In this document: in pieces, positions 1 to 9,106 of the stretch
Numbering within the stretch: position 1 is the stretch's first letter
Layout of the letters: each line of letters starts with the position of its first letter
NCBI GenBank assembly: GCA_016342495.1
Contig: JAEIOG010000005.1
Coordinates: 1-64,000 of the forward strand
DNA length: 64,000 nucleotides
Direction of reading: 5' to 3'
Source: Phycisphaerae bacterium
Lineage (GTDB): Bacteria; Planctomycetota; Phycisphaerae; Sedimentisphaerales; SM23-30
Translations under genes and position numbers: made by a program
Notes under the pieces: model-generated
The model's input: the letters and a program-made list of their open reading frames with translations, nothing else
Told to the model about the DNA's origin: nothing
Database searches by the model: none

Positions 1-1
1 C

Positions 2-202
2 GCCAACTACAGCTCAAAATCGCAGAAAATATTTTTATTTTTAACGATTTATAGCCATAAGTGCGAAATTTGGGTTAAAATGAATAAATCGATAGAACAA
101 TACTTTTTACAACTATCCAGCTTGACAGGATTATTATCAATAGCTGAAAAAACAGGAAATCTCAACGCAAAAGTCGCTAGAGCCGCAAAAGATGTTATAT
201 AA
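2..202 (+). CDS. Possible C-terminal fragment of a gene cut by the left edge
   Basis: One frame is open from base 2 to a TAA at 200-202 (66 codons), so this could be the end of a gene entering from the left. An internal ATG at base 80 would give a 40-residue peptide ending AKVARAAKDVI, but it has no good ribosome binding site. The last codons overlap one arm of an inverted repeat of the CGCAAAAG type, and such repeats often create fortuitous short frames. I do not recognise the peptide. It may be non-coding. Confidence 0.22.
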   Translation, partial: ANYSSKSQKIFLFLTIYSHKCEIWVKMNKSIEQYFLQLSSLTGLLSIAEKTGNLNAKVARAAKDVI

Positions 203-243
203 CGCTGTCTTCTTAACCTTGCGTCTCTTGCGACTTTTGCGTT
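164..243. repeat. Inverted repeat, 14-bp perfect arms
   Basis: AACGCAAAAGTCGC at 164-177 is the exact reverse complement of GCGACTTTTGCGTT at 230-243, with 52 bases between them. The spacer carries further degenerate CGCAAAAG / CTTTTGCG units. Short CGCAAAG-type repeats like this are common in intergenic DNA of many bacteria. The rest of 250-460 shows nothing I can identify. Confidence 0.6.
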
Positions 244-468
244 AAGTAATCATTTTAGATCGGTTTTGGGCTATTTACCGGCTTAATCGGCTTAAATCAT
301 GCTTAATTGCATTTAATTCCGGCCAAAATCATCTTTACAAGCCCAAGATGTAAATTTGCATTTGACGATTGTAAGCTTGCATTTAATGATTACAGAGTTG
401 CAAATGCCACCGGCGTCGTTGCCGCCTGCATCCGGCTGAATGTCGAAAGCGGGGGACAAATGTTAATA

Positions 469-685
469 AATTCATTCCAGCAAAATGACTCATTCAAATA
501 AGTAAGCCGTGCGATTAGCACCCTGCTTGACATTGGTTTCATTTTTAGGCTGCCTGGGATAAATGACAAGCAGGATGCTTGTCCTACTTTGCTGAATGTC
601 AGGGTCACCGGAACAAGCAATAAACCAATTCATTCCAACATAATGACTCATTCTATAAGTGAGCCGTGCGCTTAGCACCCTGCTT
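469..685. repeat. Pair of ~60-bp imperfect direct repeats
   Basis: Bases 469-528 and 627-685 are near copies: both begin AATTCATTCCA, share AATGACTCATTC and GCCGTGCG, and end TTAGCACCCTGCTT. The second copy ends on the last base of the glucokinase gene, against its stop codon. Between them lies a short hairpin (GACAAGCA GGA TGCTTGTC) of a type that recurs near 22.7 kb. This looks like a duplicated intergenic element rather than coding sequence. Confidence 0.7.
565..587. repeat. Dispersed hairpin repeat, copy 1
   Basis: GACAAGCA-GGA-TGCTTGTC forms a perfect 8-bp stem. Its reverse complement, read through the flanking bases as GTAGGACAAGCATCCTGCTTGTC, differs at two positions from 22718-22740. 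This indicates a small dispersed repeat present in both orientations. Confidence 0.5.
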
Positions 686-1746
686 TAAGCTAGGAGGTTT
701 ATCGCGGCATTGGCTGCTCCGTAGAGGCTGATCGAATAGTCTTTGATAATATAAACCGGGATAGTCTTGAGCACCCGCCTTATATTGGGATTGACATGTT
801 TTTCAAACTCGGTCATGAAATCATTATCACGCTGGAAATATTTTTCATTTTTGGCGACAATGCCGCCAGCTAGATAGAGCCCGGCAGTTGGCATCAGGGC
901 CGCGACCACATCGGTGGCATAATTGCCATTGGCCCGGACAAACAGTCTCATTATATCATCGCAAACCGGGTCAGCGGCGGCATTTTTGGCAATGGCTGCC
1001 GGCTTGTCATCATCATCTAAGGCATCGATTGCTTTGAGAGTGTCGCTGAGCTTGACTTTGAGGAAATCCCGATAGAACTTAAAGATATTGGTAATACCCG
1101 GCCCGGAAATCACCAGTTCGCTACTGGGATAAACCCCTTCACGAGCGAGTAGATATTGATGCAGCTGGCATGACAATGGGTCAAAACCCGAGAAACTCAT
1201 ATGCCCGCCTTCAGATGGACATGCTATCGCCCGGCCATGATCATCCCAGACAAAGCCCAGGCCCAGCCCGGTGCCGGCACCAATAACCGCCCGCATCTGG
1301 CCATAGGACTTTGGGCAGCTGCCATCGAGATGATTCAGTTTGGAGATCATCTCAGAATTATTAATATCCAGTAAGGGCAGGCTATAGCTGATAGCGGTGA
1401 AATCATTAATTATTCGGGTCGGAATAGAAAATGTCTTTTCAATCAGGTTGCCATCGACATTCCATTCAAGATTAGTGGTCGTGCAATAATTATCCTTGAC
1501 TGGCCCGGCGGCACTGAGACAGCAAAGCCTCGGGGCCAGACCACGGCCTTTGGCTTCGGCGATAGTCTGGGTCAAAGGTTGAATAATATCGGTTATATCC
1601 TCACTGGCAAAAACGCATTCCAGAATAATCACGAATTCGCTGTCACACTGGCCAACAATCGCCAGATTCGTATTAGTCCCGCCAATATCGCCGGCCAATA
1701 TCAATCGATCAAATTGTTTATCTGTTGCATGGAAGTTAATCTGCAT
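685..1746 (-). CDS. glk: Glucokinase (ROK-unrelated Glk family)
   Basis: ATP-dependent glucokinase that phosphorylates glucose to glucose 6-phosphate in the cytoplasm. The 353-residue protein has the N-terminal phosphate-binding motif LAGDIGGTNTNLAIV, the central GAGTGLGLGFV loop and the EGGHMSF segment of the bacterial Glk family (usually about 320-340 residues). I chose the ATG at 1746 because AAGGA lies 8 bases before it. The longer track start at 1791 would overlap the upstream tolC-like gene by 26 bases. The gap to tolC is 19 bases, so the two are probably co-transcribed, an odd pairing. No terminator is evident downstream, where a direct repeat abuts the stop. Confidence 0.88.
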   Translation of the reverse strand: MQINFHATDKQFDRLILAGDIGGTNTNLAIVGQCDSEFVIILECVFASEDITDIIQPLTQTIAEAKGRGLAPRLCCLSAAGPVKDNYCTTTNLEWNVDGNLIEKTFSIPTRIINDFTAISYSLPLLDINNSEMISKLNHLDGSCPKSYGQMRAVIGAGTGLGLGFVWDDHGRAIACPSEGGHMSFSGFDPLSCQLHQYLLAREGVYPSSELVISGPGITNIFKFYRDFLKVKLSDTLKAIDALDDDDKPAAIAKNAAADPVCDDIMRLFVRANGNYATDVVAALMPTAGLYLAGGIVAKNEKYFQRDNDFMTEFEKHVNPNIRRVLKTIPVYIIKDYSISLYGAANAAINLLA

Positions 1747-1765
1747 TTCATCAATCCTTATCAAA

Positions 1766-3472
1766 TCAGTCTTTAATCGCTTCTTCGCCAACTTTAATAT
1801 TATTATATCGCAGCAGAGTGCCCTGGGCCCGATAGTAATTCATAATCGCCAGATCATAATTGATCATTGTCTGCACCAGGTAAAACTGGCTATTAGTCAT
1901 ACGCTGGTCGGCACTGACCTTTCGATCAATAAAATCAGGGGTCAGCGAAGTGCGGGCATCATTATCCTGGGAAATCATATAGCTGAGCAATTCTTCTTTG
2001 TCGGTCTGAGCTTTATTGGCCCGGCCCGCTAATTCATCATAAGTATATTGAACATTATGGGCAGCGATATTGACATCGGCGATTATCTGCTCCTGGATAT
2101 TCTTTAGAGATAATCTGGCCTGCTGCAATTGCCGCTGAGATTTCAGATAATCGGCCTGAGCGGCCCGGTTGGCAATTGGCAGTTCAATATTGACGCCAAA
2201 AGTATAACTGGTCGTCTGGCCATCCCATTGGCTGTCCCAGGCATCGGAACCTTCCACGCCAGCGCCGGTGATTCTCTGTTTTAATACCATATCAAGCCGG
2301 GGCAGCCGCTGATTTTTAGCGACATCTTTGACTATCTCGGAACTCTTTAGCCTTAGCCGCTGATTAATCAATTCAGGCCTTACCCGCAAAGCAATTTCGG
2401 TTGCTCCTGCGGCATCAGGGTTAAATTCTCTATTAGAAGGATTATCCAGGGTAATCAATTCCCACTTACCACTGATCGGCAGTTCCGGGTCATTCAATGA
2501 AGCCAACAGAATTTCCTGCTGCTTCTGAACATTATTGATGGCAGAGACCATATCGGCCTTGCCCTGTTCCAAGACTCCTTTGATACGCGAAACCGACAAG
2601 CTCCGGCCATCATAGTCATCACGCTGATGGGCCCTTTGCAATGACTGTTCGGACCGGTCAATAAGCTGTTGGAGAATTTTCACCTGCTGACGAGCCTGGA
2701 AAAGACGCCAGTAATTGGTTTCAACAGAAGCCGCTATCTCAATAACGGTCTGCTGGAACTCTTGTTTGCTGGCCCGGTAATCATTTTTATAAATTTCAAT
2801 TCGGGCCCGATTAACTTCAATGCCAAAATCCCGCAGTAAAGGCTGATTCAATTGCATTTCCAGACCATATTCCCAGAATGGGTCATAATATCTGGTATCA
2901 TCTTCATACATATCCCGATAGCGTCTTAAAGTCTGAGCCACTTCGACGGTAGCACCGGTGGGCAGCTTTTTATTAATACCAATGGAATACTGATCCGAAT
3001 GAGTTCTCACAAAGGGATCGACAGGAATACGGATAACTTTGGATCGGCCATTTGAGGTAATTGTCCGATCATAAAATGTCGCATCAATATTAGCTCTGTC
3101 ATCCCGGCCCCATTGCGATGAACCAAACAATACCGCATCAAAGGCCGCCTCTGCCGATGTGACATCAGCCATCTTAATCGAAGGTTCAAAACGACTGACC
3201 TGAATATCAAGATTGTGCTTCAATGCCCGGGCAATTAATTCCGACAAAGAAATTTCCATAACCGTGCGGCCTTGCGAATCAAGAATCGAGGACTTGTCGT
3301 TGATAATATCTGATATTAGTAGCAGTTTGCCTTGGTACTCCTGCTCCATATCAACATTTTGCTCTTCTGCAAAAACAGTATTGACGGCAATAACTGCTAC
3401 AATGACAACCAAACCGGTAATCAGACAATTGGCATTCCAACATCTTTGTTTTCCTTGAACTTCATGCTTCAT
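1766..3472 (-). CDS. TolC-family outer membrane efflux protein
   Basis: Outer-membrane channel subunit of the TolC/OEP superfamily, which connects inner-membrane export pumps to the outside. The 568-residue protein starts with a basic segment and a hydrophobic signal (LITGLVVIVAVIAVNTVFA). It then has a region naming ELIARALKHNLDIQVSRFE, typical of the first OEP helix, and two long alpha-helical, coiled-coil-like halves rich in Gln, Arg and Leu ending near residue 545. AAAGGA precedes the ATG by about 9 bases. No inner-membrane pump or adaptor gene is adjacent; the next gene in the operon is glucokinase. The specific substrate cannot be told. Confidence 0.85.
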   Translation of the reverse strand: MKHEVQGKQRCWNANCLITGLVVIVAVIAVNTVFAEEQNVDMEQEYQGKLLLISDIINDKSSILDSQGRTVMEISLSELIARALKHNLDIQVSRFEPSIKMADVTSAEAAFDAVLFGSSQWGRDDRANIDATFYDRTITSNGRSKVIRIPVDPFVRTHSDQYSIGINKKLPTGATVEVAQTLRRYRDMYEDDTRYYDPFWEYGLEMQLNQPLLRDFGIEVNRARIEIYKNDYRASKQEFQQTVIEIAASVETNYWRLFQARQQVKILQQLIDRSEQSLQRAHQRDDYDGRSLSVSRIKGVLEQGKADMVSAINNVQKQQEILLASLNDPELPISGKWELITLDNPSNREFNPDAAGATEIALRVRPELINQRLRLKSSEIVKDVAKNQRLPRLDMVLKQRITGAGVEGSDAWDSQWDGQTTSYTFGVNIELPIANRAAQADYLKSQRQLQQARLSLKNIQEQIIADVNIAAHNVQYTYDELAGRANKAQTDKEELLSYMISQDNDARTSLTPDFIDRKVSADQRMTNSQFYLVQTMINYDLAIMNYYRAQGTLLRYNNIKVGEEAIKD

Positions 3473-3557
3473 ACGTAATATTCCTTTCGCCTGCGCGAAT
3501 TTATGATATCTTAAAGTTTAACTTAAGCATTATTTAAAATTAGCATTTACCGCAGGT

Positions 3558-3623
3558 AAATACCGCAACTGTTCACTTTTAACTGTTAGTTTTTAACTTC
3601 AAACGAACTCTCAGTCAGTTTGA
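3558..3623. repeat. Dispersed palindromic repeat, copy 1
   Basis: The stretch AAATACCGCAACT ... TTTTAACTGTTAGTTTTTAAC ... TCAGTCAGTTTGA closely matches 17328-17386, including the unusual string TTTTAACTGTTAGTTTTTAAC. In this copy the terminal palindrome is degraded (CAAACGAACTC / GTCAGTTTGA). It lies against the 3' end of the cyclophilin gene and could serve as its transcript end. Confidence 0.6.
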
Positions 3624-3624
3624 T

Positions 3625-6600
3625 TTAGTTTATTTCAACAGTCTGCTCAAAAAGCGTCTCATCATCATCATTTACAATAGTTATGGTCAAATCCTGAACC
3701 GGCTTTGCCAGAGCGGATTTTTTCATATAGAGAGAAAACGCCGAACGCCCCCAGTCAATAATAATACTGCGAACTGTCCCGCTCGAACGATAAGTATATT
3801 TGTCTGACTTACCTGAACGTTTGAAATTTTCTGCCGGAATCGTTTCGGTTGTCGTACCATATTTGACAGTCACTTTTTTGTCAGTTAAGTCTATGGTTCC
3901 CAGAGAAGAAGTTATCTGACCCTTTACTTTCAATTTATTGTCGGCAGCTCCACCATTATAAACATGATATGAACTGAGCTTCAAAAGTTTATCAGCATAT
4001 CCCTGGCAGAATTTAAGCGATGTTTTTTTGGAGCCTTTACGTTCAGCAGCGCCCTGGGCATAATAATTACCCACCGCAATAGTAACAGGCACCGGCTCAG
4101 CTAAACCGGTAAGGTCAAGCTTCTTGCCGGTAACAGCAAATATTTTCTTATCCAGATCAAGATGCAATGAAATATACGAACCATCATCCAGCTTCGTCTT
4201 ATATGAATATCTGTTCTTAGTGGAAGACTTCTTGAAATCTTCGCTACTGGTGTCAATGGTAAACTGCCATGGACCAATACTCATAAAGTAAGTCGAATCC
4301 AATACATCCAAAGGCGTCGCCTCAATCGGACCAACTACCGTTAAGGAATCGGTACTGGATTCTCTGCTGCGGCCGGGGTTGGCTTTGATATAAAGCCCGG
4401 CTAATACAGCCGGCTCGGCTAGTAACCAACCGTCGCCATCGACTAATATTTTAGTCGGATCATCGACATTAGGGTCAGCATCTTCCGGATCAAAGAAATT
4501 ATCCCATAAATCCAGAACCTTGCCATAATTGTCATCATAATAAGTCCATTGCATATTAGTATGGCTATCAGTTTCGCTATAGCGTACCAAAGTCAATTCA
4601 TCAGCATCACCGCTGGCTTCATTATCTTCATCAGGCCAGTCGGCGAGCTCGGCATCAACAGCGAATATTCTTTCGCTAACCAGATCATCGCCCTGACCGG
4701 TAACAACTTCATCACCAACTTCAAAGCCGCCAGCTAATATACGCTGATATATCGCCGGATACAGGTCAAAGGCCACTGCCTGATCAGAATTATCGACTTG
4801 GAAAGCTGCCAGACCATCAAATTCAACCTTGAACACCCATAATTTACCTGCGGTATCCTTGGCCAGCCAGGCGGCAAAATTTTTCTTGCCATATTCAGGG
4901 ACGGCTGTCTCTTCATAACGCAGACAATTCACACCTGCAATGGTTTCCTGACTGCAGATAAATCTAAAGCTTGTCCCGGCATAACCACCCTGTCCGCGGT
5001 AAAATCTTAATGTCCCCGGTTTAGCCTTAATAAAATCTACTTCAGAAAAGTCTGAGCTGTTACCGCTGAAAACCGGCAACACCTTGCCATAATAAGCCAA
5101 ACGCCAGCCATCAAGATTATTGTTGGCTACCATGTCGGCATCACTCGGATCAAAATAATTATCATCTTCGGTATCCAGCAATGTCGTATCCCAAAGCTCC
5201 AGCATCAAACCGACATCCGCATGGAAATATTGCCATTGATTACGGGTGTCAGGGTCAACATCCGTGGAAGTTTTAACCCGAACAATCGATTCGTTAAAGA
5301 TTGGCTGCCAGAGCCATTGCTCAGTGAATGAATCAAATTCTTTCACGAAAAGTTCATCGCCTTCACCAGTTTGGAATTTATTTATCGCTGCGGTCAAATC
5401 ATCCGCAGCATAATCACCGGCGATAAGTTTGAAATGGAATCTGTCACTGGCCTTATAAATCACATCATCATCCAGCTCACTTAATAGTTTAACTTCATAA
5501 ATATCCGATGGCGTGCCCGGCCTTGGGAATTCATAATTGCTACCGAGCTTATATCTATAAACCCAAATCGCACCCAGCGAATCCTTTGCGATATATAAAT
5601 TGAATGATGGGACAACCAAAACAGTATCATCTTCATCTTCGGTAGCTTCATTAGGCACACTGACAGCAGTCCTTACCCATTTCAACCATCTCACCGAACT
5701 GAATGTTATCTCATTGAATGTATCGGTAAATTCATAGCCTTCATATTTGCCCTGCCCGAGATAAGTCTTCACATCACCATTACCAGCTGCCAGATAAGGC
5801 CATTGCGAAAAATCTGCACTATCAGATTCAAAATACCCGCCCCAAAATGCCAGACGCCAGCCATTGGCATTATAAACCGTTTGGCCATCACGCTGATTTA
5901 ATACCAAACCCACACGATGATGATAATAATTAATATTATCTGCATTTTCAGTAGCTCCGGTCCAGACTTTCACCGCAATTAACTCACCATCATAATGAGG
6001 GACAAAATCAATCGTCTCGGTAAAGCTGATTATCTTGCTGGTCACCGCGTCATCACCTGACCCCACCACCAGCGTATTGGATGCATCATTTACATCATCA
6101 GCATTGACATCGCCGGCAATCAACTTAAACAAAATATGGTCATCAGCGATTGTGCTGAAAGCTACAGCATCCAATATAGTCTCAGCATCTACCAGAAGCT
6201 TATCATTATATTCATAACGCAGCACCCAGATATTACCTTCTTTATCCCTGGCTAAATGCAGAGTAAATGGATAAATACCCGCCGCGGCCAAAGTTGGCTT
6301 ATCAATAATGCTTTGGGCTTGCTGTTCCCATTTCATATAACGCACACCGCTTAGTTCTGTGGTCGGATAGGTGAACTTCTGATAATACAGCACCCCATCT
6401 TTATTGCCATTACCGACAAATGTCCGGGTTATTGTCTGGTCGCTGGGAACACCAATAAAATTAACATTCTCAAAATTATCGCTGTCCTGATCAAATTCTC
6501 TTGCCTGCCGCCATGAGTCACCGGCAGGGTCATCTGCATCATCAAGCACATGAAAATATAAACCTTTTCCAGGGCTATAATAATACCAGTCAATATCAGT

Positions 6601-7782
6601 TTCTGCGCCGAAAGGCCCACGATACCATTTCACTTTCACCAAATCAGCATCGTCATAACCTGGTGCAGTTGCGCCAAAGGCGACAATTTGCGATGTCACC
6701 ATCTGCTGACCTGAACCAATTGAGATTGAATTCGATAAATTATTTACATCATTAATATTATAATCGCCAGCCATCAGCTTAAAAATCATATACTGCTCAG
6801 CCAACTGCTCAAATGTAACCGCTTCCAATAGATTGGTGGCATCAACTATCACCTGTTCATCAACAGTATCTTCATTTATAATATAATAAAGCACCCACTG
6901 CATACCATCGGCATCGGTTGCCATAATAATAGTAAAATCATCTATCTCCGAGGAGCTGTCCGCTTCCTGTGTCCATTGCAATGCATTTACGCCAAGATAA
7001 GTAATATCAGTAAAGGACTGCTGATATACCAGACCATCATATTGACCGCCTCCGACATATCTGCGAACGGTCTGATTAGCCGCTTTAGCAAAAGGCACTT
7101 CGGAAAAATCATCGCTGTCATCACCAAAAGCCCGCACCACTTCAACGCTATTTATCTTGATAGGCTCTGCCGGGATACTTTTTAATAAACCACCCTGAAC
7201 TTCATTGACCTCATCATCATTTAACAGTTCAGCGTCTTTCATCAAATCTAAAACTTCCAGACCATCGACAACCATACCAAAAACAGCGTAACCTGGATTA
7301 CTGGAAGAGGGATTCCATTGCGGGTTATCTTCGATATTCAAGAAGAATTGGGCCGTAGCAGAATCCTGACTGCTGGTACGAGCCATCGCTATGGTTCCCC
7401 TTACATGCTTAATCGCAGCATCGGTCTCCAGTTCTATCGGAGCCCCAGGTTTATGATAAAAATTAGGGTCTGTCATATCAATATCATCAGCGTCAAAATC
7501 ATCCGCTGTTATGAAATCATACAGATCTTCATCATATATACCAGCCTGAGCGATATAAAAATCTTCGGTTACCAACCGATGAACAATAACATCTTCATAA
7601 AAATCATCTTCGACATAGCCCAGAAAGTTTTCCACCGTAATCGGTGCCAGGTCATCATAAAGCTCTATGGTCATATCGCCATAATTCGTGCTCATTTTCA
7701 CGATTGTTCTATTAGCCAATACATTTCCGGCCAATAATAACAGCAAAAAGCTAATTAGTAAAAATCGATATGCAGTTTTCAT
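3625..7782 (-). CDS. Secreted cyclophilin-type peptidyl-prolyl isomerase with four large repeat modules
   Basis: A 1385-residue exported protein. Residues 1-23 are a signal peptide. Residues 25-218 are a cyclophilin domain (GDMTIELYDDLAPITVENF, VIVHRL, GTIAMART, SATAQFFLN, YAVFGMVVDG), a family that isomerises prolyl bonds. Residues about 222-430, 433-650, 654-900 and 908-1130 are four related modules, each opening with S-[SAD]-D/N-F-x-x-x-x-F/Y and containing a RYVGGGQYDG-like turn, an x-WVL/WVYRY strand, a LIAGDY motif and a GxGxxxVTS motif. The last 240 residues are a beta-rich tail with Lys-rich patches. It probably acts at the cell surface or in the periplasm. GAAAGGTG precedes the ATG. 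The repeat module is unfamiliar to me, and its function is unknown. Confidence 0.8.
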   Translation of the reverse strand: MKTAYRFLLISFLLLLLAGNVLANRTIVKMSTNYGDMTIELYDDLAPITVENFLGYVEDDFYEDVIVHRLVTEDFYIAQAGIYDEDLYDFITADDFDADDIDMTDPNFYHKPGAPIELETDAAIKHVRGTIAMARTSSQDSATAQFFLNIEDNPQWNPSSSNPGYAVFGMVVDGLEVLDLMKDAELLNDDEVNEVQGGLLKSIPAEPIKINSVEVVRAFGDDSDDFSEVPFAKAANQTVRRYVGGGQYDGLVYQQSFTDITYLGVNALQWTQEADSSSEIDDFTIIMATDADGMQWVLYYIINEDTVDEQVIVDATNLLEAVTFEQLAEQYMIFKLMAGDYNINDVNNLSNSISIGSGQQMVTSQIVAFGATAPGYDDADLVKVKWYRGPFGAETDIDWYYYSPGKGLYFHVLDDADDPAGDSWRQAREFDQDSDNFENVNFIGVPSDQTITRTFVGNGNKDGVLYYQKFTYPTTELSGVRYMKWEQQAQSIIDKPTLAAAGIYPFTLHLARDKEGNIWVLRYEYNDKLLVDAETILDAVAFSTIADDHILFKLIAGDVNADDVNDASNTLVVGSGDDAVTSKIISFTETIDFVPHYDGELIAVKVWTGATENADNINYYHHRVGLVLNQRDGQTVYNANGWRLAFWGGYFESDSADFSQWPYLAAGNGDVKTYLGQGKYEGYEFTDTFNEITFSSVRWLKWVRTAVSVPNEATEDEDDTVLVVPSFNLYIAKDSLGAIWVYRYKLGSNYEFPRPGTPSDIYEVKLLSELDDDVIYKASDRFHFKLIAGDYAADDLTAAINKFQTGEGDELFVKEFDSFTEQWLWQPIFNESIVRVKTSTDVDPDTRNQWQYFHADVGLMLELWDTTLLDTEDDNYFDPSDADMVANNNLDGWRLAYYGKVLPVFSGNSSDFSEVDFIKAKPGTLRFYRGQGGYAGTSFRFICSQETIAGVNCLRYEETAVPEYGKKNFAAWLAKDTAGKLWVFKVEFDGLAAFQVDNSDQAVAFDLYPAIYQRILAGGFEVGDEVVTGQGDDLVSERIFAVDAELADWPDEDNEASGDADELTLVRYSETDSHTNMQWTYYDDNYGKVLDLWDNFFDPEDADPNVDDPTKILVDGDGWLLAEPAVLAGLYIKANPGRSRESSTDSLTVVGPIEATPLDVLDSTYFMSIGPWQFTIDTSSEDFKKSSTKNRYSYKTKLDDGSYISLHLDLDKKIFAVTGKKLDLTGLAEPVPVTIAVGNYYAQGAAERKGSKKTSLKFCQGYADKLLKLSSYHVYNGGAADNKLKVKGQITSSLGTIDLTDKKVTVKYGTTTETIPAENFKRSGKSDKYTYRSSGTVRSIIIDWGRSAFSLYMKKSALAKPVQDLTITIVNDDDETLFEQTVEIN

Positions 7783-8343
7783 CTATGCACCTTTCGTCTC
7801 TGGACAAAATATTAAAAAACCTCTAAAAACCTGTCATTTCTCTTTTTATTTTGGGAAACAAGTCTCAAATTTGATTTCTAGTGGCTATTTTCAGCAAAAA
7901 TCGTCAGCTCAGAGCCAACCCGTTCCAACTATAAACCCAATAATCAGTTAATTGGGCCTAAGATGCTTTATTATAAGGTTTTATTGCAACTTGTCAACGA
8001 CAACAAATAGCAATTATATCCTCAGGATTCATGCATATTCATAGGTGAAATTCAAAAAAAACACTACAAAGCAGACCAAATGCATAAAAACAGCCCCGCT
8101 GATTACTGAAGATTTTAACCTGACAGGGACTAGTTTATGATGAAGTGGCTATAACAGAGCTAAAACGGTTGGCCATTCTTTTGACTTTGAGTATTTGACT
8201 GTAACGCAGCTAATGACGATATGTGTGGTATTTAGGAGCTGTAAAGGGGGAAGATACTACAAACGCTAGTGTGAATATTATACCTTTGGCAGTGTCCCTG
8301 GCAAGTAATATCCCAACATGTAGTCCAATTAAATGCAATAAAA
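7783..8343. other. Intergenic region with no recognised gene
   Basis: About 560 bases between the start of the cyclophilin gene and the terminator of the DUF1080 operon. It should hold the cyclophilin promoter at its left end. I see no RNA gene, no convincing ORF and no strong repeat. Confidence 0.4.
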
Positions 8344-8365
8344 CCCCCAACCTAAAAGTTGGGGG
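8341..8365 (-). terminator. Rho-independent terminator of the esterase/DUF1080 operon
   Basis: CCCCCAAC CTAAAA GTTGGGGG forms an 8-bp GC-rich stem with a 6-base loop. Read on the minus strand it is followed by TTTTATTG. It begins 13 bases after the stop codon of the DUF1080 gene. Confidence 0.85.
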
Positions 8366-8378
8366 TCAAATAATCCAA

Positions 8379-9056
8379 TTAATCTAAATCTTTAATCTTA
8401 ATATTACGGAACTCAATAGGCCCGCCTTCAGATTGCAGGCAAATATAACCCTTAGTTATAGAGGCCTTGGTGCCGACATTCTGCAAAGCACCATTGACCC
8501 GAACCTGAATAGTATCATCTTTACAGATAATATCATAAGAATTCCATTCGCCGGGTTTCTTTTCTGTAGAAGCCATCCACTTTGGTGCCTTCAGGAAAAA
8601 CTTCTCATCATCCTGATAATCCTCACCTTTAACCGTCAGAGCCGTATGACCCATGATAATAAAATCACCGGCATTGCCCGCCTGCAATTGTGCTTCAACA
8701 CATTTAGGCCAGACATTGTCAGGCATCTGGGCATGTAGTAAAACGCCGGAATTAGTCGGGGCCCCCGGCCAGCGCCATTCAAGGTGCAGGCGATAATTGC
8801 TATATTGTTTTTCGGTACGCATATAACCATTAGGTTTACCGGTACAATAAACTACGCCATCTTTAACGGACCAGACGGTATTGACATCGACCTTTTCATC
8901 CGGGATAAAAAGCTTCCAGCCATCCAGGTTCTTGCCATTGAACAACATCCCTTTATCAGCGGCGGCACCGCTAAACGGGCATTTACACCCACTAATCACA
9001 ACAGTCAGCATACCAACTGCCAACAACATCAAAACTCTGTTTCTTAATTTAGTCAT
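8379..9056 (-). CDS. DUF1080 (3-keto-disaccharide hydrolase-like) lipoprotein
   Basis: A 225-residue exported lipoprotein: signal peptide with lipobox VVISGC near residue 23, then one DUF1080 concanavalin-like domain (GMLFNGKNLDGWKLF, YRLHLEWRWPG, NSGVLLHAQ, EFRNIKIKDL). Members of this Pfam family, abundant in Planctomycetota, include 3-keto-glycoside hydrolases and many uncharacterised carbohydrate-active proteins. AAAGG lies 6 bases before the ATG. It is the last gene of a three-gene operon with the FGE-like lipoprotein and the SASA esterase. The shared context suggests extracytoplasmic work on a decorated glycan. The substrate is unknown. Confidence 0.85.
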   Translation of the reverse strand: MTKLRNRVLMLLAVGMLTVVISGCKCPFSGAAADKGMLFNGKNLDGWKLFIPDEKVDVNTVWSVKDGVVYCTGKPNGYMRTEKQYSNYRLHLEWRWPGAPTNSGVLLHAQMPDNVWPKCVEAQLQAGNAGDFIIMGHTALTVKGEDYQDDEKFFLKAPKWMASTEKKPGEWNSYDIICKDDTIQVRVNGALQNVGTKASITKGYICLQSEGGPIEFRNIKIKDLD

Positions 9057-9106
9057 AGTTTACCTTTCATGAAATTGTTAAAACCATTAATTACATAATG
9101 ATATAT

